The notes beneath the pieces were generated by a model. That model did no database searches. It saw nothing but the letters and a program-made list of their open reading frames with translations, and was not told the origin of the DNA. From Chalara sp. BL73 (taxonomy: Eukaryota > Ascomycota > Leotiomycetes > Helotiales): DNA of 64,000 nucleotides. How positions within the stretch are numbered: position 1 is the stretch's first letter; each line of letters starts with the position of its first letter. The position numbers were made by a program, and so were the translations under genes. Positions 35,394 to 47,055 of this stretch are shown here, piece by piece. The stretch is from NCBI GenBank assembly GCA_918026815.1, contig CAKJVC010000014.1, forward strand, positions 62,001 through 126,000, given 5' to 3'.

Positions 35394-37279
35394 ATGGATC
35401 ATAATGAGGGTAGATTTGTGCATTCCATCGACGTAACTGTAGCCCCATTAATGAATGTCGATTTGTCGAAAACTTTCCAAGAATTACCATCACGATCTAG
35501 TCTACAGATTACCCGACTTTGTGATGAAGGAGAAGATAAGGAGGACTCTTCGTCACCATATTTTCCGTTCGTTTCAACAGCGGGAAAGATTTGGGAATAT
35601 GCCGTTAGATCCTATAGGCATTCTATTCATTAATGCACTAAACGAGAGTTAGGAAGAACCAGACGCTTGTCAGATTTTCTCTATTGGGCAGAAAGGCTCA
35701 TACTCGAGGCTCGACATTACACTCGAGCTGTTCGAGACACTAATCCGGTCATATTCTATATCACCACACATTTGGGAGTTTCTGGTACCGTTCAGCTTCA
35801 AAACCGAAGAATCTGACATCTGTAATGCTCCAATCCGCTTCAAGCTGTCAAATAGGACAGCTATCTCAAAGAAAAACTCTAGATCATTTGGTAAGTTCAC
35901 TGCCATTAATATCCGGCTACATAGCCAACAATAACACGAAATAGAATGTTTCTATAGCTTCCGCTATGTTGAACTAAACTACCGCGAAAATCCGGATTAC
36001 GGCCCTTGGTCAGTGAGGCAAAGTGCCATATATCAGAAATATGATAGCTCGAAAGATAAACTTATTTTCATTCTCATATGCCCTTCGGAGACTGTAAAAA
36101 GACAGCTTCGAGATACGTTATTGCAGTTCAAAAGATTAAAAAAACCCATTACCGCATTCAATCTCCATCAAATCATCATATCTTCATTGCATGAAAATTG
36201 GCGGCTCTATATTCGCAGCCTAGAGCAACTGCTGATTGCTCAGGTTTGTATCACTTACTCTGAAATCAAGAGTTTCCTAACAGTGGGGTTTAGTCTAATC
36301 TTGTTACTTTAACGCAAGTTCGAGATGGATCAGAACATTTGTTGTCGCCGAAAGATTTTGCTGTCAATTTTATTGATCGCCAGCGGTTGAAAGTGATTGA
36401 AGACAAAGTTCTTGACCTGGAACTCATTTTCGAGTCCTTGTGTAACACAATTTCAAGACTAACAGACGAGTGCAAAAAAAGTTGTCTAGGCAGAGATTGC
36501 AAGAACTGCTCATGCTCTTTGACCATCGAAGTACTTGATGAGCAGTTACATGAGGTAAAATTGAACATGAAGAAAACAAATATCCTTTACAAACGTGCCC
36601 AAGGGACTTCACAGCTAGTATGTCGCCTAAACGTGGCTCGAATGGACAATTGAGACTTACACTCACTCTAGCTCTCTAGCCTCCTAGACTATGAGAACGC
36701 GCAAATAGCCCATCTAAACGAGAAATCACTCAATGGTTTAGTCAAAGAAACCAAGGATGAAAACAGTAAAATGAGGATTCTTACGGTAAGCTTAACGTCT
36801 ATTGCATTGACAATATATCGTTTCTAACTCAGTCCATCATAGGAACGAAGCACCCAGGATGCTGCAGGTAGGACGCTCGTAAAACCATGATATCTGGAGT
36901 CTGTCACTGACTTTCATAGCTGTCCGGATCCTTACTGTTATCACATTAATATATCTACCCCTGACCGTTGTAGCTGTACGTTTTCCCCGCATTCCGTCAC
37001 GAAAAAAAAGTACTGATCCCAAAGAACTTCTTCTCTACACAACTCGTTCAAGTTGACGAGGCTGGCAAAGTTTCAGTAATTTCGGGAGCTTGGTGGCTTG
37101 CTGTGGTAGCAGTTCCCTTGACAATAGCTACATTCCTTACATGGAAAGGATGGCTTATGTATGCGTTGCGGGAGGAGAAGCGTAAGAACACTGCCCAAAG
37201 TGTTACCGAGAAGGGGGCAACAGAGACGTCGGTGTGGTCGCAGTCATGTCGAAGCAGAACCTCTGGAGATTGGGCATGA
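35394..37279 (+). CDS. CorA-like two-pass membrane protein, 8 exons
   Basis: Exons 35394-35603, 35653-35890, 35945-36247, 36319-36617, 36672-36785, 36843-36867, 36920-36975, 37025-37279; phases agree and give about 499 residues. The N-terminal soluble domain carries EEPDACQIFSIGQ, a phrase seen in fungal CorA-like proteins, then ENPDYGPWSVRQSAIYQKYD. A long helical region follows with ERSTQDAAAVR. Two helices close the protein (ILTVITLIYLPLTVVANFF and a Trp-rich second one), with a basic tail. True CorA magnesium channels have a GMN motif after the first helix; here it is NFFSTQ, as in the fungal CorA-like group, so ion transport is not assured. The first intron removes an in-frame TAG at 35,650. 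Exon 6 is only 25 nt. Exon 1 and its start are less certain. It lies between kinases 2 and 3 in the same orientation. Confidence 0.8.
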
Positions 37280-37901
37280 ATAAATATGCATAATCTTGGG
37301 TTGATGTGGAGTCTCACCGCAGCCGTCCAGTAATATGAGGAAGGTATTATATACATTCATAAGCATGCTTCAAATGCTGTAGCACAATTGCCGATATTTT
37401 GTCGAACCTCAGATCGGAGCCTCATGCTTATACATAAACTGGGCGTAGATATGCGGGGGGTTTGCTGGGCGTCCCATGCAAGTTGATGATCTAGATGTGC
37501 TGGTCGAATGGACTGGCTGAATTGCTTTCCGCACCTTAGCCAAGATAATATTGTACAACACAAGCTGCGCCTCTCTTTAAAGGCTGCCTTACAATGCAAG
37601 TGCTTCGCCTTTTCTATTGCCTATTGAAAGTGCGGCTCTTGCGTGCCTAGATATTCGCTACTTTGACGGGCAACGCTATGTCTCTATATCGTCCATATGC
37701 CACACTAAAAGTGACAAGTACACCGCAACGTTTGCAGAGACCATTGTTAAACGAATAAATCGACCGTACACATTGTCGGCGCTACTATCCCTATTAACAA
37801 TACAAGTGTGCTGATTGTTTAACCCGTGTATGCAGCATGCTAAACTGCTTTTAGTTCTATCAAACACTAAACTCGGGTCGAGTCCATCGAAGACAAAGAA
37901 A
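37280..37901. other. Short intergenic upstream of kinase 3
   Basis: No separate gene. The frame of kinase 3 is open upstream to an ATG at 37,830, so the start could be 24 codons earlier. A frame at 37,617-37,814 is not supported. Confidence 0.45.
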
Positions 37902-39589
37902 ATGAGTAAGGATCTGGTCAAAGAATTGGAAGACAAAAAGCAACGTTGGCCTCCTTCAGCAGATGCTGGCACATACTTCGTTCCTCAAGATTCTATCGAG
38001 CACCTGCTCACTCTCCCGAATTTGCGGACTGTATTACGTTCCAATTACTCTGCAGAACCGGATTCATGGATTGCCGGTCTCTCAGATGCAGTCTACCGAT
38101 CCTCTAAGAAACTCTTTATAATACTTCTATGTGCACCTAAGGAAGATGCGGCTCAGCTCATCCATGCTTTTATAGAAGACAAGATTACTGATTCTGATCT
38201 TCCGTTCAAAAAGTGGTTCTTTAATAAAAAAGATAGATATACTGGAAGAGGCGAATATGCAGCGTGCACGAAAAACCACGCCTCGTGCTGTAAAGAGGAT
38301 CACAGAGGTTGCGGAATTAATATCTTTTCTAGACCTGACAAAAAACTCGATTTCGTGTGGGGAGCACAGTGGATCGTTCTATCCCCAATTTTTCAGCATG
38401 TATTCGACCAAAAGACTCCAAAGTATTCAAGGAATACGATTATGCCATTTACTGAGGACTACGAGGGTGACCCCGACGAAGTTAAGCAAGGCGGATATGG
38501 AGAGGTATGGAAAGTCCAAGTACATCCGGCACACCACAAATTTGATGGAATACCAAAGAATCAGGTAAGACTTCGAGACTCTGAATTCCTTTAAACTACT
38601 TAACTCAGAACCAGGGACCATATATTGCTATCAAGCGACATTACACGACGGATATTTCGCAGTACACGGTAGAAAGAGATATGCTCATAAGTCTTGCATC
38701 CAGTGATCACCCGCACCTAACGAAAATGCTCACGACGTATAAGTACAGAAGCAAATATCATTTCATGTTTCCATGGGCAGACAGCAACCTGTGGGACTAT
38801 TGGGAATCAAATCAGCTACCAGAAGTCTCCCTAGTAAAATACCAATGGGTACTGGATCAAATGATCGGGCTTACATCTGGCCTTAACGCTATACATAATT
38901 ACGAATCAGATTCCTTGAAGGACCAACAGCGCAGGGTCCAGACGAATAGTAAGCATCATAGTCTGAGCAAGCGGACCGGTGGCCATTTTCACGTCCCTGA
39001 AAAGGAAGCGAAGTATGGACGACATGGAGACCTGAAAGGCCAAAATATCTTGTGGTTTAATGGCCCTGACGGGGGAACTCTTCGGATCTCCGATATGGGT
39101 CTGGGTCGCTTTCATGGGCTCGACTCAAGGTCACAAGTGAACCCTAAAACAATCAGCGGCTCGCCGACTTACTCGCCACCCGAGACTATGGTCCTGAATC
39201 AGCTTGTATCTAGAAAGTATGATATTTGGAGTCTAGGCTGTGTGTTCTCAGAGTTTGTGACTTGGTTGATTGCTGGATTTGACGACGTTAAAAACTTTTC
39301 GACAGCCCGCAACGCTACTGCCGACCTAGGTTTCGAGGATGATTTGTTTTTTACTCTTGTGGATGAGGGAAGAAGGGCGATCTTACGTCCAGGAGTATCA
39401 TCGTGGTTTGAGAAACTTCGATCAAATCCCAGATGCTCACCGATGCTGGGTGACATTTTGAATTTGATTGAGCAAAAGATGCTTGCTGTAGACTCCAATG
39501 TGCGAGCTACATCTTCTCAGCTGCTGGAAGAGCTAAAGGGAATTAGTTCAAAAGCTAAAAAAGATCCACAGTATCTTATTTCAGAATGA
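37902..39589 (+). CDS. Protein kinase, protease-less paralogue (kinase 3)
   Basis: Two exons, 37902-38564 and 38609-39589, with a 44-nt intron (GTAAGA...CTCAG), give 547 residues. It matches kinase 1 from that protein's pre-kinase domain to its end: YFVPQDSIEHLLTL, FIEDKITDSDLPFKKWFF, a C-x3-H-x2-C-x4-H-x2-C motif at 38,275-38,322, and TIMPFTEDYE. The kinase core has QGGYGEVWKV (G197), Lys230 in IAIKR, HGDLKGQN (His360, Asp362), DMG at 383 in place of DFG, SPPE and YDIWSLGCVFSEF. Lys-to-His (130 residues) and His-to-Asp(DMG) (23 residues) spacings are identical to kinase 1. So it is a duplicate that lost, or never had, the protease domain. The exon junction falls at the same point (just before the VAIK-like strand) in all three kinases. 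Confidence 0.88.
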
Positions 39590-40471
39590 TTTTGACATAC
39601 CCGGAGATATGGATGACACGTCAGCATGAGGCCTTCCTCCGTCGAATCACCGAACTCTCGTCTCTGAAGCTCAGTAGCCACTGACAGCAGATACACCTGG
39701 TAAAATTCATCGTTTGTTGCTCTTTCCAATCGTTTGAGAGGAGAGCGGTAATCTACCTGTCAAGGGACGGGAGAATTTCGGAGTCCAAAAGTTTTCAGGT
39801 TTTACAGAAATATTAGTTGGCCCATTTCATTCTTAGAAAAAAAGCTGAGCAATATAATTGGTCTGAGAAAGTAGGTCCTTAAGCACCGTATCTGGTTCTT
39901 TCATTGACCAAACGATCTGTCCCGTCATGACCCTCTAGACAATCCGACAAGAGCCCTGGCTTTGTAATGAGCTCACAATTCAGTAGATATGTTCCAGTCT
40001 TTCAATAGAAATTAAAAGTTAAGGGTTTGAGGTGCCGTGATTTCAGAACTGTGGAGAACAGGCTTGGAAGGCTTTTGTCTGCAGTTGATACTGGGTTTTG
40101 GGGATGGAACTTGATATTCTTTTATCAGCAAGTCATTCCGAGCCTAAAATAAGCCCTTGCTTGAGCCTTCATGTCAGCCTCAACCTTTGAGTTATTGATC
40201 GATGTTGACAGTATAAGTAGCAGAGGGATGCTTCGCCCTAGGGGAGCCCTGGCTTTCTCGCATGTGGGTTGGGTTTTTAGGCGACGTAACTCTAACAGGG
40301 CGTAGTTTAGCGCCCGTCTCCTGCATGAGAAAGTAAGTTATTATTGGCAGACGGCCTTGTGGGGGTCTCTCGCTACACTATTTTGTGTATAAAGCTCAAT
40401 ATCCTTCCCTCCCAGATAGCTAACCATCCTGTTGATTTTGCTTTTCCATTCTCATATGCTCCTTCAGCAAA
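39590..40471. other. Intergenic, no gene seen
   Basis: No coding-like frame, repeat or RNA recognised between kinase 3 and the small three-exon gene. Confidence 0.5.
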
Positions 40472-40818
40472 ATGACAGTACAAATGGACAACGTCAAGGA
40501 TGTAAAAGATCCAGTCACGAAGAGTTTAATTCCACAAACTCTCCCAACATCATACATCGATCGGACCTTGCTCATGCGAAAGCTGCAACGTCGGTTTGGC
40601 CGAAACTCTCAGAGTGAAATCAAGTTCAGAGTCCAGGTGAAAAACTTTAATCGCACCACTGACATCTCATCACTAACATTGCTCAGCTTCGACTGAATCG
40701 CTATACCATCTTCACTCCTATGACGCTGACAGAGGTAAGCAAGATTATCTCTCTTACCCACATGACAGATTAGCTGAGACTGCAGAAGAAAGAAATCTTA
40801 GAGCTCTGTGCTACTTGA
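40472..40818 (+). CDS. Small 81-residue three-exon protein
   Basis: Exons 40472-40636, 40687-40734 and 40786-40818. Both introns (50 and 51 nt) have GT...AG ends with good branch sites (TCACTAAC in the first, TAGCTGAG in the second), and both leave phase 0. The peptide reads as a small globular unit: TLPTSYIDRTLLMRKLQRRFG, then EIKFRVQLRLNRYTIFTPMTLTE. The basic core and the RLNRYTIFTP turn resemble short uncharacterised ascomycete proteins, but no domain name can be given. The coherent splicing of such short exons is the main reason to call it. It is the last member of the co-oriented kinase cluster; whether it belongs functionally is unknown. Confidence 0.6.
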
Positions 40819-43176
40819 TAGGTTAGCTTTCGGATTGTGTCGACACAATGCATTCCTCCCGTGCTCTAGGGGAGGGGCACGGGTGGCAAGGTTCCATATT
40901 CAGAAATGGCGGAATGGCAACAGCGGCAAAATTTCGCCATCCCGTACAGGGCATATTACGGGGTTACACAGTAAATTACTTAGATTGAATTCCATATTGT
41001 GGCAACCCAACCTTGAGCTGCGGTTGTAGGACTATTTTAGTGCGTTGTTGCATTTCGCATGTTCTTGCATTGATTTGTCGCTTACACATGTATTCAGCCG
41101 CCAAAGGAGAGCCTACAGCACTTAGTGGTATGCCTCTCCTTTTTCGCATCCAAGGAGCTACATACCTGATCGAGTCATATTCGTCAGCCAAGCTGCCAAC
41201 GAAATCCCTTGCTTCCGGCGGCGACGCAAGTATCCAGAGTTTTGTATCCCTTGGCTTAGAGTGAGGGGGCTATTGCATGAGGGGTATATTGGAGAACCAT
41301 GGAGATACGGTTAAATTTTACATTAAATTCAGGTAACAAGTTCTGAATTTCTGTCTACAATGGGGAAGGTCTCGTCTAACTGCTGCAAGACAACCAAAAG
41401 ACCCAATTTCTAGCATGATAGAGCAGGGATAAGAAGATATAAGGTCAGACTCTTTCCTATTTTTGGCTAACACCTGTCATTGAACTAGTAGTGCCCGAAA
41501 ATCATACCTGCCGTTAAAATGCATGCGCGAGTAGTAAATCCACTATTTCGTGGCCACATCAACCATCAAAGCGTTGTTCTGGACTTGGCCAACGCAGATG
41601 GTCTTTCTTGTGTATGAAGAAAGTCTGACTACTGCCGCAATCATCGCCAGCCTTAAAATTGAGCAGAAGCAAATATAAGTCAATCGTGCAATGTGCCTGC
41701 TCGCGGGACAACAAGACAGTCCATACCTAAGGTCGCCATCCGGCCACGTCATCACTGACACTCCTTGGACCGCGCTGATTTGGCGATTGCAAGATAGATT
41801 GCATTGAAGCCTTTTGAAAACCAGAACTTATATACAATCTCCACAAATTCGTGACATGCATCTGGCTACTATATGTGTTCATACCACATTGCAGTGTTGG
41901 AGCCACTTGTGGCGAGTTATGGTGGAGGTTATCTTGACAACTACATTAGAGCACAAATTCTATTCTCAGAAGATAATAGACCTAATAGAATCAATGTGTC
42001 AATATTTTTTGGCAACTATTGATTCGAGGAGTGCACAGAGAAGTGGGCTTGTCTCTTAAATTTCACAGGCCCTTAGATCTAATAATCTCTCTCCCGTCAA
42101 CAATGTAAAGACAGATCCTATCCCTCGGTTTTTTCTTAGCACTTTCAATAAAGCATTGGATAGGAGGAGAACTCCATGAGAAGGATCACAAACCGTCTAG
42201 CTTCAGATATGAACCGATTAGGCAAGCACGAAGTTCTAAGGATGAAATATCCAAAATACTCTGCTTAAATGGTTCTTTGATGCCATCCTCTCGCTCCTAT
42301 GAATAAGTGTTGAATGTTGTGCTACGCTGCACTAACATGTGTTATATCACAGACGCTCAAGGCTGCTATTAAGCATGTAGCATGTATCATATACCACAGT
42401 ACACAGGATATGTGGAATATATTTTATTATGACATTAACAAAGACCATATTTGCAAGTTTCTCTAATATTGAATCATGCTACACCGTAAGAGGCTACTGT
42501 CTATCTTAATCTATTATGACTATGCATTCAAGATGGTGAGAGCTAGCCATCTTAAGTACATAGGAAGCTTCTTGTATGATGTAACGACAGAGAAGAATCG
42601 ATATACCGATATAAAAGATTCCTTTACACATTCTATCCTCTCGGAACTATGTGATTTATCCAGCTTATATATCTATATTTCAAGCCCTTTTCCTTTTATT
42701 CTTGGTGCGAATATTTCCTAGCCATATATAGTAACAATACAGACCAAGGATTTTGCGGTAGTCTATGCAATTACAAACAAGACGAAGTGGCGAGAATAGA
42801 TAATGGCTGACTCGTGGGAAGACAGGCAGAGGCTACATATTTGTGTGGACTCAAGTAGTCCATACAGGCTTTCCTTCACTAGATTGGGGTGTGCACTAGT
42901 GCGCCAGCACCTTTTCTTAGTCGTGAAACTTGAAAACCTGATGGAAAGCCGGGAGGCCGCTCACCGTATAGAAGATGGCGAAAGTTGAAGCCACAAAATG
43001 CACCTTTCCTAGGCAGGGGCAATTTATCGTTTGCGCGGCTGCCCTTCCTCACTCCCCCCTTTCGAGATTTGCAGGAGATTATTCTCCTCTGATTTTCTAC
43101 CATTCTTTTCTTGCCTATGGTATTCCCCGAGTGTAGCCCGCATTCTCAAGCCTACCGTGGAGCTGCAATCCACTGA
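40819..43176. other. AT-rich gene-poor region
   Basis: About 2.4 kb with only short frames lacking coding character. No repeat family or RNA gene recognised. Confidence 0.5.
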
Positions 43177-44157
43177 CTAGTTCCCTTCGCTCACTCTCAC
43201 ACCAAACTTCTCCCCGACCATTTCCTCACTAAGCTCCCACAACCGTCTCGACTGCTCTACATTAAGCGAATCTACTCTCACAGAATTCTCATTCCTTACT
43301 ATCTGACAATCACTCAAATATACCCATAGCCCCCCTTCCTTCTCCTCTACCTCGAGCTCCGGATCTAGCGCTGCCCGCAGTGTCGTTGCAACACCCTGCT
43401 GCAACGTCTTCCTCTTAGGGATCTGAAAGCCGAGCTCCAACAAACCCTTTAATCCCTCCTCCGCCACATCATCCGTCATGAATTTCTGCAGCCCGCTCAC
43501 GATACTGCCCGGATGCACCGCGAAGCTCTTTATCCCGCGCCCACTTAGAGCGACCGAGAACAGGATATTAGCTGTCTTGGCTTGACCGTACGCCTCCCAG
43601 ACATCATAGTCCTTCCCGTCGTTGAAATCTAGGTCCCCAAACCGGACGCCCGAGCGCAGGTGACCCCACGACGAGACGTTGACGATGCGTGGTGCCCGCG
43701 AGGCGAGGATCTTGGGCATCAATAGGTTCGTAAGCAGAAAATGAGAGACGTGATTGATAGCGAACTGGCTCTCCAACCCATCGTCCGTTTTGGAGTAAGG
43801 ACATGCCATGATGGCTGCGTTGTTGATCGTGACATCGATCTTCGCTATCTCCGCATCTTGCAAGATCCGATACGCAGCGGTGCGGACGCTGGATAGAGAG
43901 TCGAGGTTCACAGGAAAGAACTTGACGAGTGAAGATGGCGAGATCGTATGGAGGCTGTCAATGACGGGTTGAACTTTTGGGAGAGAGCGGCCGAGGAGGA
44001 TGATCGTGGCAGGAAAGCCTCGCGCGATGGAAATAGCTGTTTCTGCGCCGAGACCGCCAGCCGAAGGACCAGTTATCAGGATGGTACTGTTCTTGACTCG
44101 ATCTGAGAAATCGATTACAATTTCGTCGCCTGTGGTGTCGAAGCCATAGTGCGCCAT
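43177..44157 (-). CDS. Short-chain dehydrogenase/reductase
   Basis: Intronless, 326 residues from ATG 44157-44155; an upstream in-frame start would add about 28 hydrophobic residues and is less likely. The Rossmann motif TGPSAGGLG lies at residues 29-37. NNAAIM, a catalytic Ser in IVNVSSWGHL, and the YGQAK (Y-x3-K) active site follow, then the HPGSIVSG segment seen in retinol-dehydrogenase/WWOX-like members. Family members reduce or oxidise carbonyls or alcohols with NAD(P); the substrate is unknown. The sequence is GC-richer than the surrounding AT-rich DNA. A TATA-like element lies about 40 bases upstream (near 44,193-44,200). Confidence 0.9.
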   Translation of the reverse strand: MAHYGFDTTGDEIVIDFSDRVKNSTILITGPSAGGLGAETAISIARGFPATIILLGRSLPKVQPVIDSLHTISPSSLVKFFPVNLDSLSSVRTAAYRILQDAEIAKIDVTINNAAIMACPYSKTDDGLESQFAINHVSHFLLTNLLMPKILASRAPRIVNVSSWGHLRSGVRFGDLDFNDGKDYDVWEAYGQAKTANILFSVALSGRGIKSFAVHPGSIVSGLQKFMTDDVAEEGLKGLLELGFQIPKRKTLQQGVATTLRAALDPELEVEEKEGGLWVYLSDCQIVRNENSVRVDSLNVEQSRRLWELSEEMVGEKFGVRVSEGN

Positions 44158-44943
44158 GGCTAGGATTGCGACTGCCGTTGATATTGAGGAGGATATAAAT
44201 AGGAAACAATCTTCCAAGAGAAGAGCCTTTATTGTGAACACTCTTATCTATTTGTTTCGAAGACCTCTATACTTACCGATAATGTTTCTTTATAGTTCTT
44301 GGCTATCTCCGATCCTCCATTGCCACCTCTTTATGATGACCCACACATCCTGTTCGATGTGGACATAGAGGCGGCCTAAACTCCGAGATGCTATTTCGCA
44401 ATCGTTCAGGAGAGCGCAGCGCTGAATCATGTTTTTGAATGGCAGAGCAGTGTGGTAGCACTGGGAGACCGCCGGGGGGGGTGAAGAGTGAGAACTAAGG
44501 AGGTGATATACATGCAATCTTACATCATTAAAGCCTATTTATGTGGATTAACTTTCCTTCGGCCTACACCATGATTTGAACGAAACTGAACGAGGTTCAT
44601 TAATGTGATCTTTGTATTTACTAGTTTCTCAAATTGGGTATATACGCGCCAGCTCCTGTTGTCCCAAATCTGGCCCAAAGCGCGACGTCATGTCCAAACC
44701 TCTGTTAAATAGGAGAAATCCCGTCCTGATCGAATACTCAGGAGCCAAGTGTATCTCCCCACAGGCGATCAACCATAAAATCTAAGATCTGTTACGCCAT
44801 GCTGACAAATGAACCCACGGCGTAAGACTATCCTGTATGGCCCGCCGAAATACCTATAAAGAGCCCAGCCTTGTTGTATGCCGGACTCTCAATGAATGTG
44901 ATGTAGCAATCGTTGCGCTCCTAATTTATCTCGTCTCAGATAT
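44158..44943. other. Intergenic, no gene seen
   Basis: Upstream of the dehydrogenase and downstream of the E3 ligase. A plus-strand frame at 44,837-45,211 is antisense to the ligase's 3' end and is discounted. Confidence 0.5.
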
Positions 44944-47055
44944 TCATTCCGCCACGTCCTCCAGAAGCCCGCTGTTCTTATTCTCTACGTCTGGCCATCC
45001 AAGAGGTGCCATAGGCGCAAATCGAGCTCCATACTTTGTTTCTAGTTTCTTCCGCTCGATCTCTTCAGTGATGACCCATCGTCTGCTCAGGCGTTTTCGT
45101 CTCTCGGAAAATACAGCAGTAAATGTTTCCTCTTCAGCCGCAAAGGTATCTTCTAAGGCTAATACTTCATCTGCTTGCTTGGTACTCAGTTTCTCCAGTT
45201 CATCTTCTTGACGGACAAGTAAATGCTCCATTTGCTTAGCTTGTTTGTCGCGCATGACGTTAATTCTGCTCTGATGCAAACGCTCAAGATCATCTCTGAT
45301 ATTGTACTGCTGTCCCAACTCCCTGAGATCGCGTTCGGTGACTGTTCGTGCTGGGTTGTCCCCGCTCGCGCTTCGACCTAAGCCATCGCAGTATGCTTCC
45401 ATATGCCGCAAACGAATCGCAACACTTCTTTCAGCTTGTTTCAGAGTCGCACGTAATTCCATTTCAGCACCAACCTGCCTGTCTTCAAGATGCGTTGCCG
45501 TCCTTGCATGCCGATCTTTCATTTTCGACTGCAACTCGCCATATCTGTCAAGAAGATCAAGCTTTGTCTGGCCATGCCTCGTCCACATTAGCCAATTCAT
45601 TTTTCTTTCGAAAGCACCAAAGCGGTCACGCTCATTAATCTGTCGTGCTCGGAGGGAGTTTAGCTCTTCACTTTCCTGTGTCCGCTTTTCAGAGGCGAGC
45701 TTCTCTGCTGCTTCTGCATGTTCAGCTTCCTCCCTCGCAACTTTCTCTGCTTCTAGTTCTGCTTCTCGTGCTTCCTCCTCCATTCTTCGCCGCTCGAGCT
45801 CTTCTTCGCCATTGCAGTAGTTTGGACAGCCTACCATTTGATCCCAAACCGCACCACAAATGTAGCAGAACTGCGCTTTGCAACGACAAGTAATGTGAGT
45901 GCATCCTTGAGTCAACTCTACAAGATTCCGGCACTTGTAACACCTCCGCCATCCTGACTTCTCGCCCATTTGCAGAACAGCATCAAGTTCCCAATCAGCA
46001 GGACAATCCTGGCCAAATGCATGAGCAGCACGTTTACAAATGGAACAGGCTCTCGTTCGGCATTTCCGACAAACCACCTCAAATGGATGTTTTGGATCTA
46101 TCTTTGCCCGCTTTGGTATAAACTCTCCACATTCTGTGTTCGGACAAAATATTCGCGACTCCCACGGTGTGCTATATTGTAGAACTGCATTCATAAACGT
46201 GTGTTGTTCCTCTCTATTCAGCAAGCACTTGATCACTTTCCCTGGTATGGCTTTGCTGCAACATCGCGGAGGCATCTTTGCTTCTTCTGCGGAGGCTTGA
46301 GTAACAACGGTTCGGAGGCACGCATCGCAGTAGTTGTGTTGGCAAGGAAGTGTATGTAGAGCTTTCGTTTTTTTGAAATCATCTCGGCAACAGATGCATG
46401 AACTACAAGGTCAGCGCAAGCTTTGGCAGAAGACTGCATGATCAACCCACTTAAGACCATCCGAAGATGCTGTCTTTATTCTTCGTAAACGGAACCTTGT
46501 CTTGAGCCCGTTTCTAATGCTTTGATATGACCCCCGAGAAGATATGGAGAACAACGATGGCGCGGGCTCCGCAGGCATGGGAGGAGGCACGAAGCCCAGA
46601 TTTTTCGATTTTTGTGACTCTGTTTCCACCAAATATTTCTCATATTCCGAGAATGATAGGCTTCTTCTATGACTCGTCCGTTTCTTCAGTTGCTCAGACA
46701 AGGTTGTGCTAAGTTGCTCATGGGATGTTCTCGATGTTAAAGCTGTCGAAGCGCTCTCATACGAACCTGTGGAGGTAGTCCTGGCATGGTTGGACGCATC
46801 CGTGGTGGCAGAGCCGCAAATCGAAATATGCGGATCCTGGGCTGGAGTTGGCGGTGGTGAGATGTCTATCCCCAAGTTTTTGGCTGTTTTATTGAGAGCA
46901 TCATCGAAATCCAACTCACTTTTCCCCGCCTCCAGTCGTAACACTTCAAGGAAGAAGTCACAATCATTGTACTCAGCCGGGGCACTTGCTGTGATAATAG
47001 CACCTTCAGCATGCTGCATGTCTGCCAAAGAACGTTTTCGCGATATTGGGGCCAT
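44944..47055 (-). CDS. RBR-type E3 ubiquitin ligase with coiled-coil tail
   Basis: Two exons, 47055-46451 and 46402-44944, with a 48-nt intron (GTGGGT...TTGTAG); 687 residues. The first 200 residues are Ser/Thr-rich and disordered. RING1 starts near residue 204 (CICCRDDF...LPCQHNYCDACL). The IBR includes FCPNTECGEF, VVCRKCRTRACSICK and HAFGQDC. RING2 reads RCYKCRNLVELTQGCTHITCRC...FCYICG, where the Cys of THITC is the expected thioester-forming residue. RBR ligases take ubiquitin from an E2 onto this Cys before passing it on. The C-terminal 300 residues are Glu/Arg/Lys-rich heptads, a long coiled coil, probably for oligomerisation or substrate binding. The layout matches a large ascomycete group of RBR proteins. 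Open frames on the opposite strand are by-products of the coiled-coil codons. Confidence 0.92.

Noticed and set aside
35650..35652. In-frame TAG suggesting a broken CorA-like gene
   Set aside because: It is the 3' end of an intron (35604-35652) with a CACTAAAC branch; splicing keeps the frame.
45302..45820. 172-codon Ser-rich plus-strand frame
   Set aside because: Antisense shadow of the coiled-coil codons of the RBR ligase.
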